This document shows, piece after piece, positions 11,792-23,718 of a DNA stretch of 64,000 bases. Every line of letters starts with the position of its first letter. Positions within the stretch are counted from its first letter, which is position 1. The translations under genes were made by a program, and so were the position numbers. Below the pieces are notes generated by a model that was given only the letters and a program-made list of their open reading frames with translations, did no database searches and was not told the origin of the DNA. This DNA comes from Syncephalastrum monosporum B8922 (taxonomy: Eukaryota > Mucoromycota > Mucoromycetes > Mucorales > Syncephalastraceae). The stretch is taken from the NCBI GenBank assembly GCA_000697355.1, contig JNEN01000850.1, forward strand, positions 62,001 to 126,000, given 5' to 3'.

Positions 11792-11954
11792 AATATTCTT
11801 GTGTTTCTTACTATAAACAAGTAATAAATGTACATATGTACTACGTATGGTCTCAGGTAGATGCCTATGCACTTGCCATCCTTGGCAGTGGTCCGTGTTC
11901 CACTGTTCCTGAAATTACTTTTGTTATGTGATTTGGCGCATATGCGGCACACAG

Positions 11955-11987
<33 letters not shown>

Positions 11988-12456
11988 TACATACATACAA
12001 ATCAATGTACTCGCAGAAAATTCTTCTGCCTTGCCATCCATATGAATGCTTTTCTTCTTGTACCCACCAACAACCGTGGAGCATAGATGCTTCCTCGTTT
12101 CTTTTATGGTGAAGACCGAACGCATAGATATCTTATGCGTATGTACACATGTAGATGATGCGCGGAATAAGAAAATAATCGCTAAAAGCTGCATTGTGTC
12201 AAAGAGCGACGGCAAAACGCGTGGAGACGGCTAGAGGAAAGATGCGGGCGCGGTACAGCGCTACGCAATGCCGACGAGGCGGAAAAAAGGACGGACGATC
12301 CATCTACTATCGCAATAGGCGTGCCAATAGTAATAGTGATAGAATAGAACGATGAGTCTATCATGCGGTTGATCGGGAAGACAAAGAAAGAGCAGAAAAG
12401 CTGAGCTTTTTGATTTGAATTGAGTCACCTTTTCCCTTGGCTCAGGAACTTAACTC
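11792..12456. repeat. Intergenic spacer with CA/CATA microsatellite
   Basis: The spacer between ALG10 and the methyltransferase gene contains a run of CA dinucleotides from about 11955 to 11982, followed by ACAT tetranucleotides to about 12000. The small frames over the repeat are not genes. I see nothing else in the spacer. Confidence 0.8.
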
Positions 12457-13605
12457 ATGGACAAGCAGGGTCCACGCCATGTCCTGTCAGACGACCGCAT
12501 TGCTCATTTCTACGCGGACTATGCAGGTATCCATGACAGGGACATGCTCATTCGCCACCTGGAAACCATCCGCTCCCGATTAGGTGCCGAGGTAGAATGA
12601 TCATCTCATACACGACTATCGACCTCAATTGGCTGACTGATATGATTACTTGTGGCGGGGGGCAAGAACCAGGCACGGTACAAGTGTATCAATCGCTTCA
12701 ACTTTGCATATTCCCGCCTGGCTACTCGGTTCTACTACCCACGTGTCTTGGCGCTTGGCAAGCAAGCCAAAGAAAAGAACGAGCCGGCGCTCCTGCTCGA
12801 CATCGGCTGCTGCACAGGTAAGAGGAAAAGAAAGAGGCCGAAGAAGAGAGGGGTGAAAGGAAAGAAGGAAGGAGAAGGAAAAAATAGAGGCCACGGCCGT
12901 CGTTCTTTTGGGCCATCCTATTTTTATGACCCTGTTCCTTCAATGGACGTTTCCATGATCTTTTCCTTGAAAGACAACCCCGCCTGGTTTTCTGTACGCT
13001 GATCTAGATATAATTTCTGAACATGATATTTTATAGGAACGGACCTTCGCCACCTGCTGTGGAACGGATACCCAGGCGCCGACCTGATCGGTACTGACAT
13101 CTCCTCCCATTATATCGACTGCGGCTACGACCTCTTCCACGACAAGGCCAGCTTCCCGGGCACCTTTGTCGTCGGCGACCTGTTTGACCCGGCCATGCTC
13201 AGCTCAACCCATGCCAGCGGGGGCCTCAACCCTTATCGCCGCCGCGTGCAGACCGTTTACACCGGCAGCGTGATCCACTTGCTGCGTTCGCTGGAGCGCA
13301 CCCGGGACTTCATCCAGCGCGTCACCATGCTGCTGCAACCGGGCGGCCTGTTTGTAGGCACCCACGTGGCCGCCAATCGTACCACCACCGTGTATCGGCC
13401 GGTGCCTGGCCATGCAAAGCAATACCTCGGCATCGACGCGTTTCGTGAAGCGCTGGTGGAGGCTGGCTTCGATGATATCGAGATGCAGACCGAGGACAGG
13501 ATACCCGACCCTTATGATCCCATAGAAGACGATGGTTTCAAGGCCTTTTGGCTCTCCTTTTGCGCCACCTATCGCCCACAAACAACACACGACGGCAACT
13601 CATGA
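12457..13605 (+). CDS. Class I SAM-dependent methyltransferase
   Basis: Exons 12457..12591, 12673..12817 and 13037..13605 give 282 residues. Motif I is LLLDIGCCTGTD at residues 85-96, rebuilt across the second intron (CT|GTD). The acidic end of strand 2 is GADLIGTDIS, the motif-4 region is VYTGSVIHLL, and motif-5 context is MLLQPGGLFVGTHV. The layout is typical of small fungal methyltransferases that act on metabolites or terpenoids, with a 70-residue N-terminal helical cap containing RFNFAYSRLATRFYYP. The substrate cannot be told from sequence. The second-exon acceptor is taken as ACCAG at 12672. The alternative GCAAG six bases earlier would add two residues. Confidence 0.82.
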
Positions 13606-13785
13606 ATAGATACAAATGGAGCCCTATACAAGTATAGCAAGGTCCTGGTAGATAGACGGATCCGTTCGGTTGTCCTGTGACGGGGTGCCGTTCGCCTTTT
13701 TTTGATGCTGTTTTCTTTCTGTTCTTTTTAATGATATCCGAATGCATATACAATGTACTTTGAGATTATATACTCCTTCTCCTTC

Positions 13786-14362
13786 CTAGTCACCGCTCGC
13801 GCAGCCGTGGCAGCCACAGTGTACGCACTCGACCTTCTTGCCCTCGGCTAACTTTTCTTTGGGTACACGGCAAATGCAGGTCGTGCCAAAGTTGGTATCG
13901 CGTGGTTGGATGCACCGCAAACAGCACAGCTTCTCGAAGCCAGGCTACAAGGGACAAAGAGCGCATATGAGTTCAAGATTCCCCCATCTCCAGCCATGCT
14001 CGTCTCACCCGTTTCCATTTCGCAATGAGATTGGCGTCTGCGTACTTGTTCTTGAGCAAGTAGTCGTACAGCTCTCGCGAAATCGCTTTTCGTTTGTAAA
14101 ACAGTTCGTAAATGTATCGGCTCCGCTGGTGATGGATACGGAACACAGGCCAGGTGCTCTCGACAATGCGCTTGCCCTCATGCGGCTCATTCTCCACTGC
14201 AAACAGAAAAAAAGAAGACACCTTGTGATCAGACACCTTTTCCACTCTGCCATGATGGTCAGTACCTTCTCGCATTTTCTGTGCAAACTCTTCGAGGGTG
14301 GGTTCGATATCGTCAAAACCGGCAGGAGCCCGCTTTGTTCGTTGCGTTCGGATCTTTGGCAT
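13786..14362 (-). CDS. BUD31: Pre-mRNA-splicing factor BUD31 (G10)
   Basis: Exons 14362..14266, 14196..14009 and 13944..13786 give 147 residues, the family length. The protein begins [20 protein letters not shown] and carries the invariant [29 protein letters not shown] and [12 protein letters not shown] segments. The last exon holds the zinc-binding Cys-rich module ([19 protein letters not shown] and [15 protein letters not shown]). BUD31 is a core component of activated spliceosomes. The Cys cluster lies entirely in the last exon, so it is only visible after splicing at CGG|CCT. Confidence 0.97.
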
Positions 14363-15065
14363 CTTGTGTTCGACTTGTAAAAGTAGCAGCTGCGGGAAAT
14401 GCTTTTCTTGCTTTTGAAATTGCACAAACCACGTGACTTGATATGCCCTGCTGTCATTATAGAGAGCGATTATGCCCACAGATTGACCATGTCAAAGGCT
14501 TTTTTCCCTTCAGCCCGTACTTGTAGTCCTATGGGATGTCGACATGGGCCATAGGGCCCTCTTCGGTGGATGTACAAAGCAACAAAGATCACCCTTTATG
14601 TATTAAAAGTTATATTCTAGTCGCAGTTATAGTATCGTACTGTTTTCAAGCTATATTCTGGTGTCCAAGGTTGCTAGCGTTCTCTCATTGCAAACAACTG
14701 CGACTGCCTAGTATCTACTACCGGCTTCAGTATTATATACTTGTATCAGCTTATAAGGGCATCTGCAGCTACCAGCGGCAGGTAAAATTGCGCTAATGCT
14801 TTGTTCGTCTCCCTCTCTCACGTATCAAAATGAGGATAGTTTCATCTCTAGTAAACCCATGGGCACAGGAATGCAATGCATCACATAGTGTATGTAGTCT
14901 TGATGAAAGATATGGTAATAGGCTCCGGAGATGGCCTAGAGAGGAAGACAATTTCGCCTTGGGAGGGGTAGAAAATGGCAAGTCACACGGGGCGCGTAAA
15001 GTCTTGGGCGAGTGCAAATGAAGCGAAAACAAGAAACTCCCCACTCTTCTATTTGAAAAAGTACA
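14363..15065. other. Intergenic region between BUD31 and the NDUFB2-like gene
   Basis: This 700-bp spacer separates divergent genes and serves as promoter for both. There are only short frames with no motif. No repeat was noticed. Confidence 0.5.
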
Positions 15066-15313
15066 ATGGCTGGAGCAGCTGGTCTCGGATTCACCCCTCA
15101 TTTCGCCGGTTTCTGGCATCGTTTTGCCGGAAAGGGTCTTGGTGCCACCATGTGGTTCTGGATGATGTACCGTGCTAAGCAGGACGGCGCCGTTCTTCTT
15201 GTACGTTGAGCCATTCTTGTCAAGCGTCATGCACAGACATACTAATCCATCCGTAGGGTCTGGAGCATCCCTGGGATCACCACGGTCACGGTCACGATGA
15301 AGAGCACCACTAA
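15066..15313 (+). CDS. Complex I accessory subunit, NDUFB2-like
   Basis: This is a tiny two-exon gene, 15066..15200 and 15257..15313, giving 63 residues. It contains FWHRFAGKGLGATMWFWMMY, a single inner-membrane helix, then RAKQDG, then a His-rich tail (GLEHPWDHHGHGHDEEHH). The same order (K-G-L-.-A-.-M-W-F-W-.-M-Y-R-A-K-Q-D-G, then H-P-W-D-.-H) is the hallmark of NDUFB2 orthologues of plants and fungi. These sit in the membrane arm of mitochondrial NADH:ubiquinone oxidoreductase. Its presence implies a rotenone-type complex I, so the organism is not a fermentative yeast that has lost it. Its length is normal for the family. Confidence 0.88.
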
Positions 15314-15578
15314 ACCTATATACACCTGCCGCCCTACCACGTCCTGGACCCACCCCCAAAAAAAACGACGGGAACAACGAATGGCATGGCTTCCTTGCAC
15401 TTCATGGACGATAGACACCTCTCCCAACTTGTTTTGTACAAACCCCAACAAAGTTATTTCCACAACTGCAAAACCGCCCCCAATGTGCCCTGTGTGGGGT
15501 GACTGTGTGTCTGTGTGGGTGTGGGTGTGTGGGTATCGATCGAGTTTTAATAGAAAGTAGATACGTAGTTAGGCTATA

Positions 15579-17282
15579 TTACAGGGTTTTCTTCGCCCGA
15601 GGCGCCGACGACGATTGATCCTTGAACCACTCTGAAAGCGACTTTTCGAGCGACGTAAACATATGATCTGCCTGCACAGCGATCCAGTCACGTGCGTCTG
15701 CAGCCATGATGGTCGCATCGGCATAGAGACCATGCCAGTCATACGATGCTATCCAATGCCAAATCACCTCGGCCGCGCGCGCCAAAGCGGGTGTCTGCCG
15801 CTGCAGCCATGCCAGCGACTTGCTTGTCCATTCATGTGTCAAGGGCACGACGGCGCGGGCGATCATGGTCAGGGCCGTCGCCGTCTGTGCACCGAGCTGT
15901 CGGATGATTTCGTAGCCATAGACGGCCCATCGGCACGCCAACTGCCAGACGGCCATGACAGGCACGGCCAGGATCGCATAGACTTGCTGACAGAGTGCCC
16001 ACATTGGGTTCAACGCCACCGTGCATAGTGCACGCCACAGAGGAACCATGGTAGCCACCCAGGCGCACGAGACGGCGTGAGCGATGTGACGGTACGCCCG
16101 CAGGATCGGGGGCAGCATGTCGCGGTGAAACCAGGTAGCAAAGGGAATAATGCAGGTATCCATGGCGACATACAAGAGATGGGCGAGACTGCGTAGGGTC
16201 ACAGCCGCATCTTCCACGAGCCAGACACAGTGCGATGCAAATAAACGGTGGAGATACCGGACGCGTTGGCGGAACGTGTTGGACCGGACAAGGGCCGCGA
16301 GGTGATCGAGCGCGAGGACGGTCCAGGTCTGGAGCAGACGGATGACAGGCGACGCAAGAGTCATGATGGCATTCACGGCGTGGATGCTGACATGTTCATG
16401 GAACCAGAGCAGTACCCGCTGGGCGCATCGATAGGGTGCCGAGTCTGCTATAGCCGCACACACAGCTGGGACGACCTCCAGAACGACCCACTGCGCGTCG
16501 CGGGCGAGGGCGCCCGCCAGACGCTGGGAGCCAAAGTACACGAGGACGCCAATACGGTAGGTACGCGAGACAAGAAACACGCACGGGCGCCACACTACCA
16601 TCGTCCATACGTCGAGCATGTCTTCTGCGAGACGGCGCCAGTCGTGCTTGGCTGCAAACACCCGCGCAGCATTATAGACGCGCCTCGCTGCGGTGTCGAG
16701 CGTGCACCATACATGCTGGAGGGTATAAAAGGTCTGCTCGGTGGCGACGACGGCAGCGGGCAGGGCGCGGTGGGTAATAAAGTGATGGGCGTCTGAAAGG
16801 TGCTTCTTGCCGCGGGTGTTGCACCAGACTTCGAGCGATTGATACTTGGCAGGCAACCAAACCGTGACTTTGTCAAAAAGCCATGCGTCCAGATGCGGCG
16901 CACATCGTTCGGCAAGCCAAAACAGCTGGAAGATGACATAGCGCAGGACATCGATGCAAGCACGCACAAAAATGTACACGGCCGCCAAGGGCATGGCCAG
17001 GATATAATGCGCCATATGCATCTTTTTCGGTTCCTCCACTTCTTCCACTTGTTCTTCTGGCTCGCTTTCTCCGGTTTTCGTGTTGTTTGTGTCTGCCGTA
17101 GGTGCTGCAGTTGGCGAGGACGGGTCCGTTGTTTGTGTTTCATGACCTTGAGCAGACGCTTGGATCTGTTTCGAGCGCCATTGGGGGTAATCACGTAAGA
17201 GATAATAAAGGGCGAGGCATATTGAATAGAAGACGAGGCTTTTCACGGACAGGAGATTGGCAAGGGTGAAAAGAGCAAACAT
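15579..17282 (-). CDS. Unknown Trp/His-rich helical membrane-associated protein
   Basis: This is one uninterrupted exon. ATG 17282 gives 567 residues; an upstream in-frame ATG at 17360 would add 26 more. The N terminus has a membrane segment (about residues 10-30, FTLANLLSVKSLVFYSICLA). An acidic Thr/Glu linker (to about residue 85) and a second hydrophobic stretch with MAHYILAMPLAAVYIFVRAC follow. The remaining ~450 residues are nearly all helical, with regularly spaced Trp, His and Arg in amphipathic stretches and few Gly, ending in a basic AKKTL tail. There is no catalytic motif and no family that I recognise. It could coat a membrane or lipid droplet through serial amphipathic helices; that is speculative. 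Codon use matches its neighbours. Confidence 0.65.
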   Translation of the reverse strand: MFALFTLANLLSVKSLVFYSICLALYYLLRDYPQWRSKQIQASAQGHETQTTDPSSPTAAPTADTNNTKTGESEPEEQVEEVEEPKKMHMAHYILAMPLAAVYIFVRACIDVLRYVIFQLFWLAERCAPHLDAWLFDKVTVWLPAKYQSLEVWCNTRGKKHLSDAHHFITHRALPAAVVATEQTFYTLQHVWCTLDTAARRVYNAARVFAAKHDWRRLAEDMLDVWTMVVWRPCVFLVSRTYRIGVLVYFGSQRLAGALARDAQWVVLEVVPAVCAAIADSAPYRCAQRVLLWFHEHVSIHAVNAIMTLASPVIRLLQTWTVLALDHLAALVRSNTFRQRVRYLHRLFASHCVWLVEDAAVTLRSLAHLLYVAMDTCIIPFATWFHRDMLPPILRAYRHIAHAVSCAWVATMVPLWRALCTVALNPMWALCQQVYAILAVPVMAVWQLACRWAVYGYEIIRQLGAQTATALTMIARAVVPLTHEWTSKSLAWLQRQTPALARAAEVIWHWIASYDWHGLYADATIMAADARDWIAVQADHMFTSLEKSLSEWFKDQSSSAPRAKKTL

Positions 17283-20200
17283 GGTGATCGAAGAAAAGAA
17301 AGAAGGATCATGAGACGGTGGAAAGAGCAATAAAGTGTGGAGTCCTGCACAGACACTCACGTTTGTCTGATTTCGTTGGCCGCTTTGATCTTCTTAGCCT
17401 CTTGGCTTGCACAAGAGAAAATAAAGTTCGGTCAAATAATTGCATGGCATTTTTCTGCCAGAATGTAGTAATAGACGAAACTTACTACATACACAGTATC
17501 ATATCACATACTTTGTATTCTAATCAAGTATGAGCCTATCTTTCCCGTTGTCATCCATGCTCGGATGTCAGCCACCCATTGCTCCACTTGATAAGACGTT
17601 GGACATTGTCCGATTGAAAAAGAAAACAATGCAGTATAATGCTGCCAATATCGAGCAAGGTCCTTTTATGTTCGGTTTGTATATGATTGGCTACGTTATC
17701 TGCCTTCTGTTTCCATTCCTTAGAGAGAAGAGTGAGCGCATGACAGCATTACATCAAGCAGCCTGATCTGTGTATCTGACCTAAACTTCAAAAGAATATA
17801 TCTAATTTATTCAACTCATTATTTTTGTCGATTCTTCAACTGTGCTGGTGTATAACTTTCATTGCCAGACACGTTATAGGACGCTGTAAAAAGTTCCAGA
17901 TGCTCTAAAGGACACTCTTGTTGAGACCTATGCGCATCTCAACAATATGAACAAAGGCATTGACATATGAGTAAGTATACTATTATGGGAAAACCAGCCA
18001 AGCACAGCGCAAGACGTGTAATATGTGAAGCAGACACAGACCAAACGGCAGGCGTCACGTGGCGAAAGAAGTTCGCTATTCTACCCCAATTCATAACAAA
18101 AAATAGAATGCTCCTGCGGCAACCGCGTTGTATAACTACCAAGCTTGGCAGCGGAACTGACAGGCACTATAACACCTTAGGCACCGTCTTCGTAAAAGGC
18201 TCTCCATCATCAAAGCTGATGATAATTACATCTCTATGATAAAGAGCTCAAGATGAGCAGCTCAAGAAAAAAGACGAGAGAATCGCAGAAGTAGCTCTTC
18301 CATACATGTACAGTAGCACTGTTAGGATAGGTTCCTCCCTGAAAGCTGCCGCATTACTTGTTATTGTCTTGTGATAAGCTGAGCGCTATAACATAACACA
18401 ATTTTTGATATTTATCACCCTCTCTTATGATCACGGTCAACCGAACACATGACAGGACCCACATATTCAGGCTATTTAGAAATACTCAGGACTTTCGTTG
18501 ATTGCTCTGTACGTTACCCTGAATCATCTTGCATGACCCAGGGTCCGACCTGATTTCTGTATCCGTGATGTCGTATGCCAAGACGTACGTAATAATAAAA
18601 GCCAATAACGAGCTCTCAGTTTACGTAAACGAGCAGAAAAAGTGAAACGTGTGGACATGTATGGAACGGCACCGTTCTCCCGAATTCTACATATCCGAAA
18701 TCTGTTGTACGAGAAGCGCCATAACCATGGTTCTTGATCAAAACTCTACAGCTACTAAAGAAGGTTAAGGGTGTCTTGTGCGTAGACTGTACGTCTTTCT
18801 TAGCTTATAATCACTCCATCATTCCTGATCAGCCTAGATAGAGTGTCGCGCCATAGCCTTATCAATACGAGGTGGTTGCAGCGGCTGCGCCTTTTGCGCC
18901 TTGCCTCGTTCATCAGCTGCCCCGGCCTGTCGGCGGTGTATACATCTGGAAAATGCATTGCCAAGCATGAAGTCCGTTTCACGCTTCCGTTGCTTCCGTT
19001 TGTCCCACACCGAGGGGTGGAGTTTCGGACTGCATATTCTGACAAAGATAACACCATATGTGTATCTGCGTTTTCGCGTCGGCGTGTCACAGAATGTACC
19101 ATGTAACAAAAGTCAATGCAGCTAAAAAAACTGCCCATACCCGGGATATACAGAAACCACGACAGCGCCAGAAGCAAGCACATTGGATGGGTACTGTTCA
19201 TGTTTGTTTGTCGCAGCGCCAAGTCGATCCGGTCTCTTCGCTCCGCGGAAATATGTGCAGCTCGAATGTACATACGCTAGTAATAGTGCCTACATATCAG
19301 GCTGGTGACGACCGGTACGAGATACACGTGCAGTATCTTTCTCTTGACAGTCGGGGTGTTCACATTGAGAAGGAATAACACGGTGGAGCTTAACAAGAAT
19401 AGTGCCCGACCAAGAAGGAAGCGGAACCGACGGCGGCTGATGGCATACATGACATATCCATGGCGCATGCTGTTGGACCTAACCAAGGCAGGGGAACCTC
19501 CTATCTGCTTGCCGCTCCGCGTCAGATATATTATCTATAAAACATTCGAGTGTATTCTTCTCATTTTCACTCGACTTAGTGCTCTTTGTGCGCCTATCTC
19601 GGGTGCTATTTACGGTTGAGAAAAGCAAGCCTCCCTAGCCCCTTGCTACTGCAGGGCTAATATATAAAATTGGAAAATACCTATTCAGGGTTTGGTACAG
19701 CATGGATACCGAAAATGGACTTTTCTCTTCCCAAAAGCAACTTTACAATATATTCGTACACACACTATAAACTCCTGGAGCGCATCGGAGTGGAGCAACA
19801 TGGCGCGCGCGTGCGCGCGTGCACTTCCGCTCGATCTGGTCTATTCTTTTCTTTTCCGTCCCTGCGTTCAGGTCGTACAAGTCTAGACTTGCCTCGTACG
19901 CATGTATCTCACTCAGTCGAGCACAATCTCAACCTCGAAACTTGACGATATACATGGAACAGATCCTTACTAGTTGTGGAAATAACATGATCTCTCATCT
20001 GGTCACCGACTTCTTGAACGTCGTTGATGCGCTATGCAAGCGTGTTTACCACTTGCGATGTCTAGATGAGGTATTTTTGACATTTAAGGTTAGCATAGAC
20101 TTTCATTTGAAGCACTCTCTCGCATATGTGTTTTTTTTAAATTTGGTGCGCGCCACCACATAAACTTAGCATATCCTATATTATGTTATCAGCGAACGTA

Positions 20201-20765
20201 GCACTGCCACTCTGTGAAATATACACATAGACAGCCATCAGAACAGGAGGCCGGACCAAGAGGGGCCTGTTTTTTTTTTTTTACTCTGCAACATCCTTAA
20301 TCCCCCGCTTTTATGCCTCCCTTTATTACCCCTTCCGACCGTAGCAAGCACGGCTTTGAATGAATAACCAAGCACAAATGAGACGTGCACCAATCAACGC
20401 CCACTCCAAGAAGTCTGTTTCGAAAAGAACCGGTTTCGGTGGATAAGGTATGCTTATTCGACACATGAACATGCATGCGGTATCATACGTGGGCACCTTT
20501 GCAGCATGCCAAAGAGGATATAGTAAAGCCCAATTGTGGCCAGAGTCTTGTACATTTGTGAGATAAAGGAAATAAAAAGTTATTACAAATAGGAAGAACA
20601 CGTGGAGACGGATAGAAGATCATGTTGCTGTATTCATTCTCGCGGTATATACATTGAGGGATTTATTTTTGGGGGAAACAAAGGGTATGATGCGACAAGG
20701 AATTTCTACACAAGACCTCAACCCAAAACGTGACCGTGCCTGTGGATGGACTGCGGCGATGTTGT
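17283..20765. other. Long gene-poor interval
   Basis: Across 3.4 kb I find no splice-consistent gene. Frames at 17530..17766, 17967..18239, 18800..19273 and 19058..19378 lack motifs and coding bias. A short alternating GCGC tract (GGCGCGCGCGTGCGCGCGTGC) occurs near 19801. It is likely intergenic sequence with eroded insertions, although no terminal repeats were recognised. Confidence 0.45.
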
Positions 20766-21909
20766 TCAGGCAGAGATGGACTTGACCCAAGGGTCTCGAA
20801 GGATCTCGGCACAGGTGAGACGTGTGGCAGGGTTAGGGTCGAGCATTTTGTACAGGACACGGCGGGCCGGAGCCGAAAACAAATTGCGGAAAGGGTCAAA
20901 TGTCTGCGTAGGCTGGACGCGGGTATAGATCTGGAACGCATGGTCGGATTTCTTTGCTTTACGCCAGACGAGGCCGCCCGACCATAGACAGTAAAAGACG
21001 ATGCCGGCCGACCAGACGTCGGCGTTGGTACCCCAGTACTCCTTATTATCGAAAGCTTCGGGCGCAATGTAAGGTTCGGATCCGACGAGGCCGCGACTCT
21101 TGCGGCCTTCACGTTCCCAAGCAAAGCGAAAGACGTCCGACACACCAAAGTCGGTAATCTTGAGCTGGCCATCGCAGGTAAGGAGGAGGTTTTCGGGCTT
21201 CATATCACGGTGGGCAACGCCGACGGAATGCAGGTAGGCCAGGCCTTGGATCATCTGCTTGAAGCAGCAATGCTTTTCGCGCTCGCCCATGCGCTCGGAA
21301 AGAATGCATGAAAAGAGGTCACCGCCTGGGCACTGGCATGTGCGTTTTTTGAGTTAGTAAACAGCCCGTACTTTTCATGCTTTCACATACGTATTCCATC
21401 ACGGTGCAGTAGCGCTTGCGGTCATCCAAGACGAGGTCAATGGTTTCGACAATGTTGGGGTGCGTAAAAGTGGACGAGATGCAAAATTCGCTGGTGAGCT
21501 TCTTCATGTACTCCTTTTCGGACTCGGACTTCTTGCGCTTTCGGAACTGCTTGATGGCATACAGCTTTTCATTCCGCCCGTCGTGGCCCAGCTTGCGGAC
21601 GACCATGACGACAGCTGACGTGCCTTCACCAAGTCGGCGGTAGCATTCGCCATAGTCCTTGAGACTGGCTGTGTCGCGATTGTAACGTCGTCCAACGGAG
21701 GAGTGGGTCGTATCGCTGGTTTTATCGTTCCACTTGCGAAATGGTTTTTTGGTATAGGAGCTGTCGATCGTTGAGGCTGGGCTGCTGTAAGCAGAGTCGA
21801 TCATGGCGTTGGATCTTGCGGACGTTTCGACGGCGTGTTTTGCCAGATCAGGGATCATCATGGATCCGGCAGGGCCGTTATCAGGGTACCAAGTGGATGT
21901 AGAAGGCAT
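20766..21909 (-). CDS. Ser/Thr protein kinase, fungal HAL5/SAT4 (NPR) type
   Basis: Exons 21909..21391 and 21332..20766 give 361 residues. The intron has a GTATGT donor, a CTAAC branch site and a GCCAG acceptor, and joins VMEY to CPGGDLF at the kinase hinge. A 70-residue Ser/Thr-rich leader precedes the kinase domain. Motifs are a glycine loop RRLGEGTSAVV, YAIKQF (VAIK lysine), HRDMKPENLLL (catalytic loop), KITDFGVSDVF (DFG), and EPYIAPEAF (APE). ADVWSAGIVFYCL and LDPNPATRLT are typical of the HAL4/HAL5 group. In yeast these kinases stabilise nutrient and potassium transporters at the plasma membrane. The function here is inferred from that family. All catalytic residues are present. The leader is much shorter than in yeast HAL5. 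Confidence 0.92.
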
Positions 21910-23718
21910 GGATTTAAACAGTTAAAATGTAATAAAGAGAAAAAGGGTGATTAAAGAATTAAGGAAAAAGGAAAAAAAAAAAAAGGCGTATATGTAAAGG
22001 CTTGCGCTATATCCGCATGAACATGGTGATATAGAAAAACGAACAGAGTATGTATTGAAAGAATAGGGTGGCAAACAAACAAATAAAAAGATTTTGAAAT
22101 GATGGACGCTGATCTGATTGAGAGGTTTTATAAGAGCCAGGCGCTGTTTTATTATCCGGATGTGAGGCGTGTGCGATCGTGGCTTGACGCCCTGCCAATC
22201 GCACAAACGACGCGCGAAGTTTCAAAAATATTCATCGGTGACACATTGCAAAAATTTCTCAGCCAATGACGGCACCCCGTCTTGGCGTGAGTTTTTTTTT
22301 TCTTTTTTTGTGGCATGGCACTACTCTCTGAGAGATGCACAAAGCAGAAAAGCACAACCATGTGCAACCTCTGACACCTAGTGCTCGTTTTATGTTGACT
22401 GCCAAAAATACGATACAGAAGCTGTCGATTGAATACTTCTCTAGATCCCCCATCTGTAGTTTTATCGTACCATCAGGCATCTTTCTTTTGGCAGTGAGGT
22501 TTCACCCACAGTAATTAAACCTCGCTACTTGATTGCCCACATTTGCGGCGAAAATGATCGTCTCCGCCATAAACTTAGAAGTACTTCCTCCTTCGAAGAA
22601 GGATGCACCACCCGAACTTCGGATGACGTCTTCCACCCTGCTTCCCATATGTTGCGCATGTGTGCTATACGGCCTGTTGTTCTCACTTGCACGGGGTTTG
22701 ACCTTTCACAATACCACAAACACGAAAGAATATCCGGCAACAGGTTCCTAACTTTTTAGAGAAAATAGCTCATTGATTGTGCTCCCTCCTGCTAAACCCC
22801 ATTGACGCCATGTGAAAAAAATTGACTCTTCATTATGCACACACACACACACACACACACACAAAATCACATACACGACGGTATACACAGACGCGCTTGC
22901 GGCTCCTCGTAGTAGCCGATGTGTGTCTGCACGCACAAACACACAGACATGCCCGCACGTTTTTTTTTGGCATATCGGAAGCCTGTTCCATAGAAGCTAA
23001 AAACATAAAGTACTGACTTGTACAGGACAAATTTTCTCGCAATCTTATGCAGCACATTACCTGATTTGCCTAGTCCATACAATCATACAAAACGTGAGAC
23101 TAGGTTGCGTTACATCATCGTAGTGTTTAAAGAAGGTCATGGGGATCGCGCTGATAAAAACTGAAACAAACAATGACGAGCCTCTTCCCAGGGTCACGAA
23201 GAGGTAGATAAATTCTATCTGTTAACCATCCAACGTGATATGCTGCAAACCGCATCCTTGTTTTTTTTTCTTTTCGATGCGCGTCTATAAGTCCATTTCC
23301 TTTCGCTCCATACCTAGATATTACATTAAGCTTAGTATTCTTATGTCATACATGTGTGATTCTTATTGAGGCATGCTGAAATTAACTTTATAGTGTACGT
23401 GCACAGAATAGCTCATAACTTGTTTACAACGGGGTTATTGACATATAGTCAGCTGAATTTGGACTGTCATCGCATCGGTACGACCGAGTGGCTGCTTTAT
23501 GTGTGTAAACACGAGTCAACAGGCATGCACCGCTACTAGGACACCAACAGAGCTTTCCCCATGAAGGAATTATAACATTATTTAGAAAATTAATATCGCA
23601 AACGTAAAGCTAGATAAAGAAGTGCAGCTCATTTGCACAGACAGAGATAAATAGAACAGGGGACATAAGCGTCATGACGGCTGCCGGAAGGCCCTGATTC
23701 AAAGTTTGATTGAGTGAG
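21910..23718. repeat. Intergenic region with CA microsatellite
   Basis: This 1.8-kb interval upstream of the kinase contains a CA dinucleotide run at about 22837..22862 and several poly-A/T tracts. The frames at 22169..22480 and 22525..22759 have no motif. No gene is supported. Confidence 0.6.

Noticed and set aside
17967..18239. Possible transposase-like fragment (90 residues)
   Set aside because: No catalytic DDE/DDD pattern, no terminal inverted repeats and no duplicated target site could be seen.
18800..19273. 157-residue minus-strand ORF in the gene-poor interval
   Set aside because: Residue composition is random-like, overlapping frames are equally open, and no splice or promoter context was found.
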